NCBI GenBank assembly: GCA_001775255.1 | Contig: MFCJ01000094.1 | Coordinates: 1 to 13,813, forward strand | Direction of reading: 5' to 3' | DNA length: 13,813 nucleotides | Source of the DNA: Candidatus Dadabacteria bacterium RIFCSPHIGHO2_12_FULL_53_21 | GTDB taxonomy: Bacteria > Desulfobacterota_D > UBA1144 > Nemesobacterales > UBA2774 | In this document: piece after piece, positions 13,626-13,813 of the stretch | Layout of the letters: the number at the start of each line of letters is the position of its first letter | Position numbering within the stretch: position 1 is the stretch's first letter | The notes under the pieces: generated by a model | Told to the model about the DNA's origin: nothing | Database searches by the model: none | The model's input: only the letters and a program-made list of their open reading frames with translations | Program-made: the position numbers and the translations under genes

Positions 13626-13813
13626 ATGGCAGCAAAAAAAAGAAAAAAAACAAGACAGGAGATAATTGAAAAGCAGTCCGGCGATTCTCCCGTGACTCAA
13701 CAGGCGGCAGGCGGCCGGATTCTGAGGATAGTAAAGCACAGGGCATTCGCCGCGGCGCTGCTGTTCATGGTCTCCTTTTCCGTATTTATCCCATCGCTCC
13801 GGAACGGACTCAT
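13626..13813 (+). CDS. Second TMTC-like membrane protein, cut by window end
   Basis: An ATG at 13626 opens a frame that runs off the window after 62 complete codons. The N-terminus is long, basic and probably cytoplasmic (AKKRKKTRQE, then a Gln/Gly linker to about residue 30). A first hydrophobic helix follows (about 40-56) and leads into VFIPSLRNGL, which aligns with VYLPSLRNSF of the gene before it. That places it in the same GT-C/TMTC-like family, with its own acidic motif expected just past the edge. No clear ribosome binding site precedes the ATG. Two runs of eight A (13634-13641, 13643-13650) start the gene. The tandem layout suggests duplication. The call rests on a short match. Confidence 0.6.
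   Translation, partial: MAAKKRKKTRQEIIEKQSGDSPVTQQAAGGRILRIVKHRAFAAALLFMVSFSVFIPSLRNGL

Noticed and set aside
1..13813. CRISPR array, insertion sequence, prophage or defence island
   Set aside because: I saw no regularly spaced repeats, terminal inverted repeats, transposase or integrase motifs, or phage proteins.

Overview
The window is about 13.8 kb of moderately GC-rich, densely packed bacterial chromosome. It carries housekeeping and accessory genes and shows no insertion sequence, phage, CRISPR array, tRNA or rRNA. The cell is Gram-negative: it has a SurA-type periplasmic isomerase and a lipoprotein isomerase with a lipobox. Frequent AGG/AGA arginine and ATA isoleucine codons, a bacterial NurA protein with a free-standing HAS-barrel partner, and paired parvulins next to mfd suggest a deep-branching lineage near Desulfobacterota, Dadabacteria or Nitrospinae. 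That placement is inference and weak.

Layout. At 1-1754 (+), a NurA-family nuclease overlaps by ATGA a small HerA-type HAS-barrel protein that has no ATPase domain. Converging on them at 1765-3453 (-) are a HAD phosphatase and, upstream of it, a BtrH_N/DUF4872 acyltransferase-like protein. The interval 3454-4090 has no convincing protein gene but is full of RNA signals: a plus-strand intrinsic terminator preceded by several hairpins, then a near-consensus promoter followed by a strong stem-loop and a terminator, together a candidate small RNA of about 120 nt. At 4091-4537 (-) is an Hsp20 chaperone with a possible thermosensor hairpin over its ribosome binding site. At 4672-5178 (+) is a DUF985 cupin whose stop codon overlaps the stop of the convergent surA gene.

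The minus-strand block 11620-5175 reads leuB, mfd, a lipoprotein parvulin and a SurA-like parvulin. The junctions are 25 nt, 6 nt and an 8-nt overlap, so it looks like one operon. It joins leucine synthesis, transcription-coupled repair and outer-membrane protein folding. Divergent from leuB is a TMTC-like GT-C membrane protein with C-terminal TPRs (11810-13567). It is followed by the start of a second protein of the same kind, cut by the window edge.

The strongest leads are the intergenic RNA candidates at 3598-4087, the split NurA/HAS-barrel pair with a four-cysteine motif in NurA, and the G8 tract just after the lipobox of the lipoprotein isomerase.
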